This document shows positions 27,135 through 37,108 of a stretch of 64,000 nucleotides of DNA, piece after piece. The DNA is from Candidatus Soleaferrea massiliensis AP7 (lineage in GTDB: Bacteria > Bacillota > Clostridia > Oscillospirales > Ruminococcaceae): the NCBI RefSeq assembly GCF_000820765.1, contig NZ_CCYH01000036.1, positions 62,001 to 126,000 on the forward strand, in the 5' to 3' direction. The notes under the pieces are model-generated. The model was not told the origin of the DNA. It saw only the letters and a list, made by a program, of their open reading frames with translations, and ran no database searches. Made by a program: the position numbers and the translations under genes. Each line of letters starts with the position of its first letter. The first letter of the stretch is position 1.

Positions 27135-28283
27135 ATGAAGCTTTTACATACCTCCGACTGGCACATCGGGCGTTACCTGAATGGATATTCGCTGCTGGAG
27201 GATCAGCGGTATTTCCTGGACCGGCTCTGCGAGCTGGTCCAGGAAGAGCAGATCGACGCCGTGGTGATCGCCGGCGACCTCTATGACCGGTCCATCCCGC
27301 CGGTGGAGGCCATCCGGCTGCTCGACGACATTTTTCTGCGTTTTACCAGTGAAATCGGCATACCGGTGCTGGCCATCGCCGGCAACCACGATTCCGCCTG
27401 GCGGCTGCATTTCGGCAGCCGGCTCTACCGGCAAAGCGGGCTTTATCTGGAAAGCGTCTACCAAAAGGACATCGCCTGTGTCACGCTGACAGACGCTTCC
27501 GGGCCGGTGCATTTCTATCTGCTCCCGTTCGTGCCGCCGGAGCAGCTCAAAAAGGATTTCGATCTTCCGTCCGGCGCTTCTATGGACGAAGCGTTCGCGG
27601 CGCTGATGCAGCACAACCGTTCCCGGCTGGACCTCACACAGCGCAATGTGCTGGTCGCGCACGGTTTTTTCTCGAACATGCAGCAAGTGGAGCCGATGGT
27701 CTGCGATTCGGAGCATCAGCTCGGCGGCGTGGATTTGATCAACGCGAAATCCTGCGAACACTTCGACTATGTGGCGCTCGGGCATCTGCACACTCCGCAG
27801 AATCTCGGATGCGGCACCATCCGGTACGCGGGATCGATTTTGAAATACTCGGTTTCCGAAGCCAGACAGCACAAATCCGTCAGCATTGTGGAGCTTGGCG
27901 AAAAGGGAGAGGTCCAGTGCCGGACCGTCCCCATCAAGCCGCTGCGGGACCTGCGGGTGGTCAGCGGGAAGCTGGAACAGCTGCTGGCTGCCAACGAGGT
28001 GTCGGACGACTACATCCATGTCAATTTGACCGACGACGGGCTTGTCCCGGACGCCATGAACCGGCTGCGCGGCGTCTTTCAAAACATCCTCGGGCTGAAG
28101 GTTGAAAACCGCGAGCAGGAGTTTCTGGGAGAGCTCGCGCTCACCGGCAAACAGCAGGACCGCAGCCCCGAAAGCCTGTTCTGCCAGTTCTATGAACAGG
28201 TCAAGGGGGAAAGCATCCCCCCAGAACGTAAGAAGCTGCTGCAAAGGATCATCCGGGAAGCCGGAGAGGAGGAGACGCGATGA
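27135..28283 (+). CDS. sbcD: Exonuclease SbcD (Mre11-like nuclease subunit)
   Basis: Nuclease subunit of the SbcCD complex, which cuts hairpins and protein-blocked DNA ends. 382 residues with the calcineurin-like phosphodiesterase motifs: TSDWHIGR (residues about 6-13), GDLYDRSIPP, GNHDS, VLVAHGF and GHLHTPQ, all metal ligands present. The ATG at 27135 starts MKLLHTSDWH, the conserved N-terminus; a longer frame upstream is not supported. The stop overlaps the sbcC start by four bases (ATGA). Confidence 0.95.
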   Translation: MKLLHTSDWHIGRYLNGYSLLEDQRYFLDRLCELVQEEQIDAVVIAGDLYDRSIPPVEAIRLLDDIFLRFTSEIGIPVLAIAGNHDSAWRLHFGSRLYRQSGLYLESVYQKDIACVTLTDASGPVHFYLLPFVPPEQLKKDFDLPSGASMDEAFAALMQHNRSRLDLTQRNVLVAHGFFSNMQQVEPMVCDSEHQLGGVDLINAKSCEHFDYVALGHLHTPQNLGCGTIRYAGSILKYSVSEARQHKSVSIVELGEKGEVQCRTVPIKPLRDLRVVSGKLEQLLAANEVSDDYIHVNLTDDGLVPDAMNRLRGVFQNILGLKVENREQEFLGELALTGKQQDRSPESLFCQFYEQVKGESIPPERKKLLQRIIREAGEEETR

Positions 28284-31261
28284 AGCCGCTGGAACTGACC
28301 ATGCAGGCCTTCGGCCCTTACGCCGGAAAGCAGGTATTGGATTTTAAAAAGCTTGAGGGACAGCCGCTTTTCCTGATCACCGGAGACACCGGCGCCGGCA
28401 AGACCACCGTCTTTGACGCGATCATGTTCGCGCTCTACGGCCAGCCAAGCGTGGAAGGCCGCCAACCCGAAAATCTGCGCAGCGATTACGCCAAACCGGA
28501 GGACCCGTGCTTCGTCACGCTGCGCTTCCTGGTAAAGGAAAAAACCTATGAAATCTCCCGTCTGCCGACACAGAGCTATATCGGAAGCCGCGGCAGAGAA
28601 GTCACCAAAAAGCATCAGGTCAAGCTGACGCTGCCGGATGGGGAGATCCTGACCAACATCAACCAGGCCGGCGACAAGATCGTCGAGATACTCGGCTTCA
28701 CAAAGGAGCAGTTCCGGCAGATCGTCATGCTTCCGCAGGGGGAATTCAAGCGGCTGCTTGAAGCCAAAAGCGACGAAAAGCAGGTGATCTTCCGCAAAAT
28801 CTTCGGCACGCAGCTGTACGACCGCATCAAGGACCGGCTGGGCGAGGAAAAACGGAAGCTAGACGACCAGATCAGCGAGATCAACCACTATCTGATCTCC
28901 TGTGTGCACAGCATCGATCCCGGCGGAAACGAAGCGCTGCGCGAACAGCTCTCCCAGGATGCGCCCAACTTCCGCACCATCGCACAGCTGACCGATGCGC
29001 TGCTCGATTCCGACCGGATGGAACGGGAGCTGCTGTCGGTCCAGATTCGGACGCTGCAGGGATTCAAAACACAGTTTCATCCGGAAAACGCCCGCAGGCT
29101 GAACGCGAAGTTTGACCGGCTCGAGGAACTGGACGACGCGCTTCTCCAACTCGCACAGCAGGAAGATGCGCGAAAGGCTCGGGAAAAACGGCTGGGAGCC
29201 GCCAAAAAGGCGCAGGAGCTTGCCTTTCTCGACCAAGCCATCGGGGAGCTGCGTGGGCAGATAGCGCAAGCTGAAACGCAGCTTACACAGAAACAGTCGC
29301 AGCTGATCGGCACCCAAGACGCCCTGCTCCAATGCAGGCAGCAGCTGGAGCAGCAGAAGGACTCCGACCAAAAGCGCGAGGCGCTGACCCTGCGGAAACT
29401 TGAACTGAAGCGCCTTTCTGAGACATTGGAACAGCTCGGCAGCCTGCGCGCTCAGATCGAACAGCACGCGCAGCGGCTTGCCGGGATTACAAAGAATCTC
29501 CAGATTTTCGAAAAGCTCGCCGCGCATGCTGAAGCGGTGCAGAAACAAGGTGAACAGACCGCGGTTCTCGATAAGCTGCGGAGGTACCGCTCGACGATGG
29601 CGGAATATCAGAGCGCGGAACGGCAGTTTGCCGAATGGGACGCGATCTACCGCCGGCAGTTCGACATCTATCTGGATTCACAGGCGTCGGTGCTGGCAAG
29701 ACAGCTTCAGCCCGGGCATCCCTGCCCCGTCTGCGGCGCGCTCGAGCATCCGTCGCCGCGTCCGGACAGCGACAGCATACCGGACGAGCAGGCGCTGAAC
29801 AACGCAAAGCGGACGCGGGAAGGGCATTTCGACGCGCTGAAGGCTGTCAACGACCGGCTTCTGCGTGCGCATCAGGAGCTTGCGGGGCTGGAAATCCTGC
29901 CGCAGGACATCGATTTCAGCGAGACCGCGGCGGCTGAGCTTGATAACCTCACGGAGAGCCGGCATCAGAAGCTGGATGCGCTGATGCGGCAGGTCAAAGC
30001 CCTGGAAACCGACATCGGCGCGCTTTCAGAAGGCCGCTGCGATCCCAACGATCCGCAGCTGCTCGACACAGCCCATCTCGAGCAGACGCTCCAGCAGCTT
30101 CGGCAGAAACAGATCCAAACCCAGACGAATATGCAGGCGCTGGAAGCTTCCTGCAGCGAATTGGCCGGTCAGGTTCCCGCCGGTCAATCCGACCGGCAGG
30201 CCATTCTGGCTGAAATGGACCGGCTGCAGGAACAGGCTGAAGCGCTTGTGAAGGCAAAGGAACAGGCAAACGCCGCGTATCTTGCCAGCCAGTCGTCGTT
30301 TGACCGGCTTTCCCAGGATATTGTCAATCTCAAGCAGTCGCTGGAACAGCATCGGGAAAATCTTGCCGGCAAGCAGGAGAACTTTTCTCAGCAATTGGAC
30401 GCCTGCGGCTTCGCGGATACGGCGGCATACCGAAAAAGCGTCCTGCCCGCCGAAGAAATCCGCGCGATGGAACAGAAGCTAGAGGAAGACGCCCGGCGGC
30501 AGGCCCTGATGCAGAAGGAACGCGACCTGCTCGAACAGGAGCTTTCCGGGCGTGCCCGCGCCGATCTCGCGCTTCTGCAGCAGCGCACACAGGAGGTGAC
30601 CGAACGGCTGTCCGCGCTGGAGGAAACGCGCGATATCCTCTCCGCGCGGATCTCCCTGAACGCCACGCAGTTCAGCCAGATCGCTGGATACCAGCGGCAG
30701 TATGAGCAGATCTATGGGCAGTATCTCGACGTCTCCGAGCTTTACCGGCTTGCGAGCGGCAGCAACGGGCAGAAGCTTTCGTTCGAGCGGTTTGTGCTGG
30801 CCGGATACTTCACCGACATCATTAAGGCTGCAAACCTGCGGCTTTACCATATGACCGACGGACGGTTTACCTTCGTGCATAAAAAGGAGCGCGCCAAATT
30901 CGGTGCGTCGGGACTGGATCTCGACATTGTGGACAGCTTTACGGGAAAGGAACGGGACATCTCAACGCTGTCGGGCGGCGAAGCGTTCAAGGCCTCGCTC
31001 TCCCTGGCTCTGGGGCTTTCTGACATCGTACAGGCCTATTCCGGTTCGGTCGAGATCGGCACCATGTTCATCGACGAAGGGTTCGGCACACTGGACGCGA
31101 CCTCCCTGCAGACCGCAATCGACACGTTGTACGCGCTCACCACGCATGGACGGCTGATCGGCATCATCTCCCATGTGGCCGCGCTCAAGGAGGCCATCCC
31201 GGCCAGGCTGAACGTACAGTCCGGCCCGATGGGAAGCCATGCGCAGTTCAGCGGGGTCTGA
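28280..31261 (+). CDS. sbcC: Exonuclease SbcC (Rad50-like SMC ATPase)
   Basis: ATPase subunit of SbcCD. 993 residues: N-terminal Walker A GDTGAGKTT (about residues 35-43), long coiled coil rich in Gln, Leu and Glu, a central zinc hook CPVCG near residue 482, a return coiled coil, then the signature motif LSGGEAFKASLSLALGLSD, Walker B MFIDEGFGTLD and the H-loop region IGIISHVAAL. The hook joins two molecules, and the arms clamp DNA ends for SbcD to cut. Translationally coupled to sbcD. Confidence 0.95.
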   Translation: MKPLELTMQAFGPYAGKQVLDFKKLEGQPLFLITGDTGAGKTTVFDAIMFALYGQPSVEGRQPENLRSDYAKPEDPCFVTLRFLVKEKTYEISRLPTQSYIGSRGREVTKKHQVKLTLPDGEILTNINQAGDKIVEILGFTKEQFRQIVMLPQGEFKRLLEAKSDEKQVIFRKIFGTQLYDRIKDRLGEEKRKLDDQISEINHYLISCVHSIDPGGNEALREQLSQDAPNFRTIAQLTDALLDSDRMERELLSVQIRTLQGFKTQFHPENARRLNAKFDRLEELDDALLQLAQQEDARKAREKRLGAAKKAQELAFLDQAIGELRGQIAQAETQLTQKQSQLIGTQDALLQCRQQLEQQKDSDQKREALTLRKLELKRLSETLEQLGSLRAQIEQHAQRLAGITKNLQIFEKLAAHAEAVQKQGEQTAVLDKLRRYRSTMAEYQSAERQFAEWDAIYRRQFDIYLDSQASVLARQLQPGHPCPVCGALEHPSPRPDSDSIPDEQALNNAKRTREGHFDALKAVNDRLLRAHQELAGLEILPQDIDFSETAAAELDNLTESRHQKLDALMRQVKALETDIGALSEGRCDPNDPQLLDTAHLEQTLQQLRQKQIQTQTNMQALEASCSELAGQVPAGQSDRQAILAEMDRLQEQAEALVKAKEQANAAYLASQSSFDRLSQDIVNLKQSLEQHRENLAGKQENFSQQLDACGFADTAAYRKSVLPAEEIRAMEQKLEEDARRQALMQKERDLLEQELSGRARADLALLQQRTQEVTERLSALEETRDILSARISLNATQFSQIAGYQRQYEQIYGQYLDVSELYRLASGSNGQKLSFERFVLAGYFTDIIKAANLRLYHMTDGRFTFVHKKERAKFGASGLDLDIVDSFTGKERDISTLSGGEAFKASLSLALGLSDIVQAYSGSVEIGTMFIDEGFGTLDATSLQTAIDTLYALTTHGRLIGIISHVAALKEAIPARLNVQSGPMGSHAQFSGV

Positions 31262-31364
31262 TATCGTGATTCGATCAGGCCGCCGGATCGTAAAAAGGCC
31301 GTCTTCACCTGCAAACATCAGGGATGACAGCCATAAAATTATCATAACGGAAGGAGAACCACCC

Positions 31365-32213
31365 ATGAACGGTCTTGTATTGGAAGGCGGCGGCATGCGC
31401 GGGCTTTACACCGTCGGCGTGCTGGAATTCCTGCTGGACAATCAGCTTGTATTCCCCTATGTCATCGGCGTATCCGCCGGTGCCTGCAACGCGCTGTCCT
31501 ATCTTTCCGGACAGCATGGCCGGAATCTGCGGATCAACACCGACTATGTCGATGACAAGCGGTATATGGGCTTTCGAAGCCTGCTGAAAACCCGCTCCTT
31601 TTTCGGCATGGATATGATCTTTGATGAAATCCCCAACCAGCTGGACCCATTTGATTATGACGCGCTGCAGACCTGCAAATCCCGCCTTGTCATCGGTGTA
31701 ACCGACTGTGAAACCGGCATGCCGCGTTATTACGAGAAGGAGGAAGCCTTTACCCGAGGCTCCACACAGGTGGTACGGGCGTCGTCGTCCATCCCGGTCT
31801 TCTCCCCGATTGTGGAGCACGAGGGCAGAAAGCTGCTGGACGGCGGTGCGTCCGATCCCATCCCGGTCCGCAGAGCGCTTCAGGACGGCTGTGACAAGGT
31901 GGTCATCGTGCTGACGCGCAACCGGGACTATATCAAAGAGCCGCAGGGCTTCCGTGCGGTCTATCGCCGCGTCTTCCGGAAGCTGCCCGAAATGACAGCC
32001 TGCCTGGACCGCCGCCACACCGTTTACAACGATACGATCCAATTTGTCCGCGAACTCGAACAAGAGGGCCGCGCGCTGGTCATCGCCCCCGAGCAGCCGC
32101 TCAAAATCGGACGGTTCGAGCGGGACAGGGCGAAGCTCAAAGCCCTCTACGAAGAGGGATATCGGGAAGCTGAGCGGATGAAGGAACAGATCTTGGCATT
32201 CTTCAATGAATAG
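31365..32213 (+). CDS. Patatin-like phospholipase (YjjU/RssA type)
   Basis: A 282-residue alpha/beta hydrolase with the catalytic Ser-Asp dyad: oxyanion block LEGGGMRGLYTVGVLEF at the N-terminus, nucleophile in GVSAGA (Ser37), and aspartate in DGGASDPIPV near residue 159. Likely a lipid acyl hydrolase; substrate unknown. The ATG at 31365 has AAGGAGAA seven bases upstream. It lies 100 bp after sbcC. Its last ~60 bases and the next ~50 are repeated once downstream (see 32166-32372). Confidence 0.9.
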   Translation: MNGLVLEGGGMRGLYTVGVLEFLLDNQLVFPYVIGVSAGACNALSYLSGQHGRNLRINTDYVDDKRYMGFRSLLKTRSFFGMDMIFDEIPNQLDPFDYDALQTCKSRLVIGVTDCETGMPRYYEKEEAFTRGSTQVVRASSSIPVFSPIVEHEGRKLLDGGASDPIPVRRALQDGCDKVVIVLTRNRDYIKEPQGFRAVYRRVFRKLPEMTACLDRRHTVYNDTIQFVRELEQEGRALVIAPEQPLKIGRFERDRAKLKALYEEGYREAERMKEQILAFFNE

Positions 32214-32372
32214 GAACTCTGTTTACAGAGAGTTACATTCTCTGCGTTCATACGTATGGAGAGAATCGGAAAAGGAAAGCTGAGCGATTGAAGTAACAGA
32301 CTCTTGTCATTCTTCAATGAACCAGAACCATGTCTACAGGAAGCTGCGTTCACTGCATCCATATGTTCGATT
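32166..32372 (+). repeat. Tandem duplication (110 bp) of the patatin-gene 3' tail
   Basis: Unit 1 starts inside the gene (TGAGCGGATGAAGGAACAGA at 32171) and runs about 50 bp past the stop. Unit 2 starts at 32281 (TGAGCGATTGAAGTAACAGA). Shared further on are CATTCTTCAATGAA, a TGTYTACA element and the block GCGTTCAYA. The gene end EAERMKEQILAFFNE is thereby echoed in non-coding DNA. Confidence 0.8.
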
Positions 32373-32376
32373 AGAG

Positions 32377-32418
32377 CAGGAGCAGGGGATTGGATTTTAC
32401 TCCAATCCCCTGCTCCTG
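32377..32418 (+). terminator. Terminator between the patatin gene and spoIVA
   Basis: CAGGAGCAGGGGATTGGA (32377-32394) pairs perfectly over 18 bp with TCCAATCCCCTGCTCCTG (32401-32418), loop TTTTAC. A T-rich stretch follows on the plus strand; it may also stop spoIVA transcription from the other side. Confidence 0.85.
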
Positions 32419-32424
32419 TTTATT

Positions 32425-33903
32425 TTATAATATAATACAGATCAGTCCCGCGCATCCCTCGTTGATGATGCGCTCGATGGTCTCCTGCATCTTGATCCTT
32501 GCGTCACCCGGCATACGGTAGAGCTTGTTGTGCAGGCCCTCGTTGACCAGGTCGTGCAGGGATTTTCCAAAGATGTTGGAATCCCAGATCTTGGTCGGCT
32601 TCTCCTCGAATTCCTTGAGCAGGTATTCCACCAGCTCCTCGGACTGCTTTTCGCTGCCGACAATCGGCGCCACCTCGGTCGTGATGTCGGCACGCATCAT
32701 GTGGATGGACGGCGCGGACGCTTTGAGCCGCACACCGTATTTTCCGCCCTGACGCACAATTTCCGGTTCATCCAGGGAAAGCTGATCCAGCGTCGGCATC
32801 ACGATGCCGTAGCCGGTCGCCTCAACCTCCTCGAGCGCGCCGCGCACCTTTTCATACTCCCGCTTGATCTGCGCAAGCTCGATCATGCACGGCATCAGGC
32901 CGGACTCTCCGTCGATCTCCAGTCCGGTCATCTCGCCTAAGATCTGATAGAACAGTTCATCCTGCACCGAAATGCTGATGTACGCCTGCCCCTTGCCAAG
33001 GTCGATGTTGACGACCTGGAAGGACTTGATGTGCTCGCACGAGCTGAGCTTTTCGAGATGCTTCTTGACCTCGCCGATGTGTCGCACCTTGCTGACGCTC
33101 TCCTGTATTGTCGTGAAGATGCTCTGCTTGAGCCAATGGTTCTTCTCCAGCGCCACGATCCATTTCGGAATCTCGACCGAAATCTCTTTGATCGGGAAGA
33201 CATAGAGCACCGACTTCATGATTTCGCGGATCTCTTCCTCGCCCATATCCAGGCAGTTGACCGCCAGGACCGGGACGCCGTATTTGTCCTCAAGCCGCTG
33301 GCGCGTCTCGCGGGCCTGCTGGGAATCCGGATACATGCAGTTCAGCAGCACCACAAACGGTTTGTCGATCTCCTTGAGCTCGCTGATAACCCGCTCCTCG
33401 GCCTCCTCATACTCGCTTCTCGGGATGTCGGAGATGCTGCCGTCGCTGGTCACGACAAGGCCGATTGTGCTGTGCTCGGTGATGACCTTCTGCGTGCCGA
33501 TCTCAGCCGCCATATTGAACGGGATTTCCTTGTCAAACCAGGGCGTCATGACCATGCGCGGCTCGTCGTTTTCGATGTAGCCGAGCGAGCTGGGCACGAT
33601 GTATCCGACGCAGTCGATCATCCGCACCTGGAAGTTCGTGTTGTCCTCCAGCTTGATGGAAATGGCTTCCTCCGGAATGAATTTCGGTTCGGTCGTCATG
33701 ATGGTTTTGCCGGCCGCGGACTGCGGCAGCTCGTCGATTGCGCGTTCGCGCTGAAAATCACTCTCTATATTCGGCAGGACAAGGTTTTCCATAAAGCGTT
33801 TGATAAAGGTCGATTTACCAGTTCTGACCGGGCCAACCACGCCTATATAGATGTCCCCTTGCGTGCGCTGTGCAATATCTTTGTAGATGTTTCGGCTTTC
33901 CAT
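32425..33903 (-). CDS. spoIVA: Stage IV sporulation protein A (coat basement ATPase)
   Basis: Forms the ATP-driven polymer that underlies the spore coat on the forespore membrane. 492 residues, the family length. The N-terminal P-loop domain has GPVRTGKST (Walker A, about residues 24-32) and a TRAFAC-like fold (MIDCVGYIVPSS, GLVVTSDGS, LLNCMYPDS). The middle domain and the C-terminal region ending EGCAGLICIIL match the SpoIVA membrane-localisation end that contacts SpoVM. spoVM is 21 kb away in this window. ATG start; transcription should be SigE-dependent, but I could not place a clear SigE promoter. Confidence 0.97.
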   Translation of the reverse strand: MESRNIYKDIAQRTQGDIYIGVVGPVRTGKSTFIKRFMENLVLPNIESDFQRERAIDELPQSAAGKTIMTTEPKFIPEEAISIKLEDNTNFQVRMIDCVGYIVPSSLGYIENDEPRMVMTPWFDKEIPFNMAAEIGTQKVITEHSTIGLVVTSDGSISDIPRSEYEEAEERVISELKEIDKPFVVLLNCMYPDSQQARETRQRLEDKYGVPVLAVNCLDMGEEEIREIMKSVLYVFPIKEISVEIPKWIVALEKNHWLKQSIFTTIQESVSKVRHIGEVKKHLEKLSSCEHIKSFQVVNIDLGKGQAYISISVQDELFYQILGEMTGLEIDGESGLMPCMIELAQIKREYEKVRGALEEVEATGYGIVMPTLDQLSLDEPEIVRQGGKYGVRLKASAPSIHMMRADITTEVAPIVGSEKQSEELVEYLLKEFEEKPTKIWDSNIFGKSLHDLVNEGLHNKLYRMPGDARIKMQETIERIINEGCAGLICIIL

Positions 33904-34193
33904 GCCTTTTGTGCCCCCTTATGTTCCATATTTTCACTGGCTGTGCCGAAGGCGTTCCTGTACGCCGGACCGCCCCGGGACGGGACTGCCGTCCCCACAA
34001 ATACTTCAATCGTAGAACGTATATCGTGAATACGATTATGGTACGACCGATGCTCCGCCAAACCTCTTATCATTTGGACAGGAACGCCGGGACCGCTCCT
34101 GCGGCCTTCATCGTCTACACTTCGCACAGCTTGCACGGCTGCCCAAATGTTCGTATTCGTCTCTGTATGTTTCGGGTATCGGATTCCTCTGTT

Positions 34194-35735
34194 TTATGAA
34201 ACCATCGGAATCAGCAGCATCATCTTGCTCTTGAGCCGCTCGTCGTCCAGCGCATTCTCCTCCATGACGGCGTCCATGCTGGTGTTGTACTGCTTGGCGA
34301 TATCCCAGACGCTTTCATCCTTGTCGGCATAGTAGATTGTGAGCGCTATGTTCTTATCCCGCTGTTTAACCTGCTCCTCGTCGACCTCGCAGTCGCCGAT
34401 CACCTTGTCGCTGACCATCACGTACAGGCTTCCCTCGATCTTCATATCGCAGCGGATGTCGATCTTTTCATTGGAAATCATGCTGTAGGTCGTGGACAGG
34501 ATGTTGATGTCCGGCGTGAACAGGATGTTCTTGCCCGGACACTTGCATTCCAGCTGGGTTTCAAACTCCACGGTCTTTTCGAAATAGGATGCCGTCTGCT
34601 CCTTATTGATGCAGAACATGCAGACCTCGAGCTGGATACCGACGGTGATGCCGTCATCCTGCGGCCGCACAAACGCCACCGTTCCGCTGCACCAGAGATC
34701 CAGGATCGATTCGACCCCCTCCTGCGGCAGGTCCAGCGTATTCTTGTAAAGGCTGTGCTCCCGCACGATCTCCGCAAGGCGCAGGCAGTTGATCGTCTTA
34801 TACGATTGACGGCTTAAGTAGCTGGTGGAATACATATCGGCAATCGCGGTGAGCTCATGGTTGCGGTGCGCCCTTGCGTTCGCGCAGACCGTAACCTGCG
34901 CGCCCAGAACGCGCAGCTCCCCGTCGCCGTCCTGACGAAGCTGCAGCTCGGTGGAAACGACGCTGAACTTCACGTCGCACATACAGTCCTCATCGATGCC
35001 GTTCATATCCAGCAGCTGGCTGATCGGCATGGTGTGTTCCATCATTTCAAGGCGGTCCTCTTCGCCCTCGGGCAGGTACAGCGTGCGGACCACGACTTCG
35101 CCCTTTGCGATGATCTTGCCGGAAATCACCTTGAAGTCCGACACGATCGCTTTGGCGCTGTAGGAGATGACCGCGGCTGCCGCGGGCTTGCCGTAGCCGA
35201 TTTCGAGATCCTCATGCAGCGTAAACTGGCGGCTGAGCTGGCCGACCACGGAGGTGACCGTGTAGGTCTTCTTCTTCAGCTGGACGCCGCCGCCCTCCAT
35301 GCCGCAGAGAAGCTCCTCCTTCTTCTGGTTTGTGACCTTCAGGGAGATGGACAGCGCGCCCTTGATCTCGATGCGCCGCTGGCTCATCACACGGCAGTTC
35401 ATGTAGTCGCACTTGATCTGTGTGTCGATGATCGGGTCTTCCGGTCTTTCCTGCAGTTCCACGGTTTTGCTGAAATTGGCCTTCTGCTCGGTGCATCGGA
35501 TCTGTCCCGTTTCAGATTGGTAGTAGACGCGGATCATATAGAATCCGTCCACGATGACCGCATTCTCCGACACCTGCGTGCCGGTGATCTGCGGGAGAAC
35601 CTGACATTTGAGTATCCGTGCGATGTCGGGGCAGTAATCCGGAAGGATCAGGTCGCTTTCGACAGGTTGTTCCACTTGATTGTCAAAAATCACTTCATTT
35701 ATGGTAACAGCCTCTTTGGTCGCATTTAAATTCAT
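34194..35735 (-). CDS. SPOCS (DUF3794) and LysM domain protein, spore coat/cortex related
   Basis: A 513-residue protein with repeated SPOCS/DUF3794 modules (N-terminal VEQPVESDLILPDYCPDIAR; the second and third modules follow as further beta-rich repeats, the last with KCPGKNILFTPDINILST) and a C-terminal LysM domain (DESVWDIAKQYNTSMDAVM ... KMMLLIPMV). The combination is typical of clostridial proteins related to SafA/SpoVID-type coat assembly factors. The LysM would bind peptidoglycan of the spore. ATG at 35735, with AAGGAG about 11 bp upstream. It lies upstream of spoIVA on the same strand, 290 bp apart. Confidence 0.88.
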   Translation of the reverse strand: MNLNATKEAVTINEVIFDNQVEQPVESDLILPDYCPDIARILKCQVLPQITGTQVSENAVIVDGFYMIRVYYQSETGQIRCTEQKANFSKTVELQERPEDPIIDTQIKCDYMNCRVMSQRRIEIKGALSISLKVTNQKKEELLCGMEGGGVQLKKKTYTVTSVVGQLSRQFTLHEDLEIGYGKPAAAAVISYSAKAIVSDFKVISGKIIAKGEVVVRTLYLPEGEEDRLEMMEHTMPISQLLDMNGIDEDCMCDVKFSVVSTELQLRQDGDGELRVLGAQVTVCANARAHRNHELTAIADMYSTSYLSRQSYKTINCLRLAEIVREHSLYKNTLDLPQEGVESILDLWCSGTVAFVRPQDDGITVGIQLEVCMFCINKEQTASYFEKTVEFETQLECKCPGKNILFTPDINILSTTYSMISNEKIDIRCDMKIEGSLYVMVSDKVIGDCEVDEEQVKQRDKNIALTIYYADKDESVWDIAKQYNTSMDAVMEENALDDERLKSKMMLLIPMVS

Positions 35736-35867
35736 AAGGATACGCACTCCTTTTTCCTGTTATGTTTCTACTGCAATCTATATTCAGACGTGTCCTGCAA
35801 TATGCCGCCCATCCTAAAAATTGTACAGGAAGTTTGAGCTTGTCAAGGTATGTTCAAATCCTGTACC

Positions 35868-35896
35868 TTGTTTTTTATACCGGGATGCTATACAAT
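35868..35896 (+). promoter_or_regulatory. Possible sigma-A promoter of the RNA methyltransferase gene
   Basis: TTGTTT at 35868-35873 and TACAAT at 35891-35896, 17 bp apart, about 50 bp before the ATG. Confidence 0.5.
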
Positions 35897-35947
35897 GTTA
35901 AACGGCACTGAAACAGAAGAAGATGTTATAAAGTTTGGAGATAGATT

Positions 35948-37066
35948 ATGGACGAATTAGTACTCAGCTGCCCCTGCCATTTTGGCCTCGAAAGCGTGCT
36001 GGCCGGAGAAATCAAGCGGGCCGGAAAACCGATTCTGCTGGTTTCGGACGGCCGTGTCAGCTTTACCGGAGGCCTTCGGGACATCGCATGGGCAAATATC
36101 CACCTGCGCACAGCCGAACGGGTGCAGATCATCCTGAAGGAAGGCAAGGTCTACAGCTTTGAGGATTTGTTCCAGCTGGTATCCTCGATTCCGTTTGAGG
36201 ACTTCATTGGCAAATCCGATGCATTCCCGGTCAAGGGCTACGCGCTGAAATCACAGCTGCACAGCGTGCCGGACTGTCAGGCCATCATTAAAAAGGCGAT
36301 TGTATCAAGGCTGCAGGACCATTACCATCTGAACTGGTTTGAGGAAACCGGGCCGGTGCACCAGATTCAGTTCTCGATTTTAAAGGACAAGGCGACCATT
36401 ATGCTTGACACGACCGGCGCCGGGCTGCACAAGCGCGGCTACCGCAAAAACGCGAACGAAGCGCCGATCAAGGAAACGCTGGCCGCGGGCATCATCGATA
36501 TTGCGAAGGTAAAGCCGTATACGGTCCTGTACGATCCGTTCTGCGGTTCCGGCACCTTTCTGATTGAAGCCGCCGCCAAGGCGCTGCACATCGCACCCGG
36601 CTTCAACCGCCGGTTCGCCTGCGAGCAGTGGGGCCTTTTCAGCGACGGCCTCTTTGCCGAGGAGCGAAAGAACGCCATTGCACAGATTAAACGGGACGCG
36701 CCGTTCAAGGCATACGGCTTTGACATCAGCGAGGAATGCCTGGAGCTCAGCCGGGACAACGCCAAGAAGGCCGGCGTTCTGCCCCGCATCCGGTTCCAGC
36801 AACAGGATATCAAGGACTTTACCGCGCCGGAAGGCCCCGCTACGGTTATCTGCAATCCGCCGTACGGTGAACGCATGCTGGAAATCAAGGAGGCCGAACG
36901 GCTTTACCGGGAGATGGGAAGGGTCTTTGAACGCACACAGGGCGTCAATTATTACATCATCTCGCCGCATGAGGAATTCGAACGGCTGTTCGGCAGGCAG
37001 GCCGATAAACGCCGCAAGCTCTATAACGGCATGATCAAGTGTCAGTTGTATATGTATTTTAAATAG
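35948..37066 (+). CDS. THUMP-domain class I RNA methyltransferase (RlmL/YpsC-like)
   Basis: A 372-residue SAM-dependent methyltransferase. The N-terminal ferredoxin-like and THUMP domain (about 1-155, including SFEDLFQLVSSIPFEDF) binds RNA. The C-terminal Rossmann domain has YDPFCGSGTFLIEAA (SAM site), FDISEECLELS and the N6-adenine/N2-guanine motif NPPYGER. This is the YpsC-type family, predicted to make m2G in 23S rRNA; the exact target is inference. ATG with TGGAG 7 bp upstream. Followed directly by a terminator. Confidence 0.9.
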   Translation: MDELVLSCPCHFGLESVLAGEIKRAGKPILLVSDGRVSFTGGLRDIAWANIHLRTAERVQIILKEGKVYSFEDLFQLVSSIPFEDFIGKSDAFPVKGYALKSQLHSVPDCQAIIKKAIVSRLQDHYHLNWFEETGPVHQIQFSILKDKATIMLDTTGAGLHKRGYRKNANEAPIKETLAAGIIDIAKVKPYTVLYDPFCGSGTFLIEAAAKALHIAPGFNRRFACEQWGLFSDGLFAEERKNAIAQIKRDAPFKAYGFDISEECLELSRDNAKKAGVLPRIRFQQQDIKDFTAPEGPATVICNPPYGERMLEIKEAERLYREMGRVFERTQGVNYYIISPHEEFERLFGRQADKRRKLYNGMIKCQLYMYFK

Positions 37067-37071
37067 AAAAG

Positions 37072-37105
37072 AAGAGCTGTCTCCTCTGGAGGGGACAGCT
37101 CTTTT
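37072..37105 (+). terminator. Terminator of the RNA methyltransferase gene
   Basis: AAGAGCTGTCTCC (37072-37084) pairs with GGGGACAGCTCTT (37091-37103) with one G-U, loop of six, then TTTT. It begins right after the stop codon. Confidence 0.88.
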
Positions 37106-37108
37106 CAG

